This document shows, piece by piece, positions 29,607-29,709 of a stretch of 29,709 nucleotides of DNA (position 1 is its first letter; each line of letters begins with the position of its first letter). This DNA comes from Nitrospinota bacterium (GTDB taxonomy: Bacteria > Nitrospinota > Nitrospinia > JACRGO01): NCBI GenBank assembly GCA_016212295.1, contig JACRGO010000008.1, positions 1 through 29,709 on the forward strand. The letters run 5' to 3'. The translations under genes and the position numbers were made by a program. Below the pieces are notes generated by a model. That model was not told the DNA's origin. It did no database searches and saw nothing but the letters and a program-made list of their open reading frames with translations.

Positions 29607-29709
29607 TTTTGTGTAAATTCTCTTTCTTTTAATTGCTTAAAGAAAGGGAGGTTTGCATTCACCTTTCCAACTGGATTTGCTCTCCAAACCAGTTCCATCT
29701 TGAGGGATA

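Noticed and set aside
29669-29695. AACTGG/CCAGTT hairpin with one bulged base near the window end, resembling attC inner boxes
   Set aside because: The stem is too short and the flanking boxes do not fit RYYYAAC/GTTRRRY on both sides; the window ends too soon to judge.

Overview
The window (29.7 kb, roughly 50% G+C by eye) looks like a chromosomal segment of an uncultivated, respiring, Gram-negative-type bacterium. It mixes housekeeping genes (ftsK, argS, fumC, hisF), a heme-copper respiratory reductase cluster and glycosyltransferases with intergenic stretches full of short palindromic and dispersed repeats. I cannot assign a phylum from the sequence alone. No rRNA, tRNA or CRISPR array was found.

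Layout. 1-2.1 kb: an orphan reading-frame tail, two small predicted membrane/coiled-coil proteins, another small membrane protein and a MITE-like element. 2.1-4.6 kb: FtsK (minus). 4.6-5.2 kb: a repeat cluster including a perfect 33-bp inverted repeat. 5.1-9.9 kb: promoter, small membrane protein, CuA subunit II, subunit I of a B-type-like heme-copper reductase, a second small membrane protein and a strong terminator, then heme O synthase (ctaB), SCO/SenC and a small membrane protein. Subunit I keeps all metal-ligand histidines but has Gln where oxygen reductases carry the cross-linked active-site Tyr. With the subunit II - subunit I - SenC gene content this points to an sNOR-like nitric oxide reductase rather than an ordinary oxidase. 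10.0-10.9 kb: a DPM1-like glycosyltransferase.

11.1-14.4 kb holds a chromosomal integron. A bona fide integron integrase (plus strand) diverges from an array of cassettes on the minus strand: a VOC-fold protein, a cassette without a convincing gene, a DUF6326 membrane protein and a frameshifted, truncated ICMT-type methyltransferase. Three attC sites and the attI junction are readable, and the cassette ends match their own attC R'' boxes in the way integron recombination predicts. The distal end of the array is cut by the 3' end of a group II intron, itself joined to an IS3-family transposase remnant. An almost identical 137-nt intron end recurs 18 kb away, at the end of a decayed group II intron (28.5-29.35 kb). 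Both intron ends are followed by TRGGC, the remainder of an attC R box, so both look like group IIC-attC introns. Both also share an enlarged domain V loop.

14.6-15.5 kb: a HepT/MntA toxin-antitoxin pair. 15.5-17.6 kb: argS with a good promoter and a long leader. 17.6-18.3 kb: repeats and terminator-like hairpins. 18.1-20.1 kb: a broken RHS/YD-repeat gene. 20.3-21.2 kb: a DUF155-like membrane-anchored protein. 21.3-25.5 kb (minus): two GT2 glycosyltransferases, a B12-binding radical SAM enzyme, and a PIN toxin (apparently internally deleted) with its antitoxin. 25.7-25.84 kb: a second MITE copy. 25.8-28.2 kb: fumC and hisF, divergent. 28.2-29.7 kb: an orphan addiction-module antitoxin, the decayed intron and a short hypothetical gene in cassette-like position.

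The most unusual features are the integron with its two attC-targeting intron ends and the Tyr-less CuA-type heme-copper enzyme.
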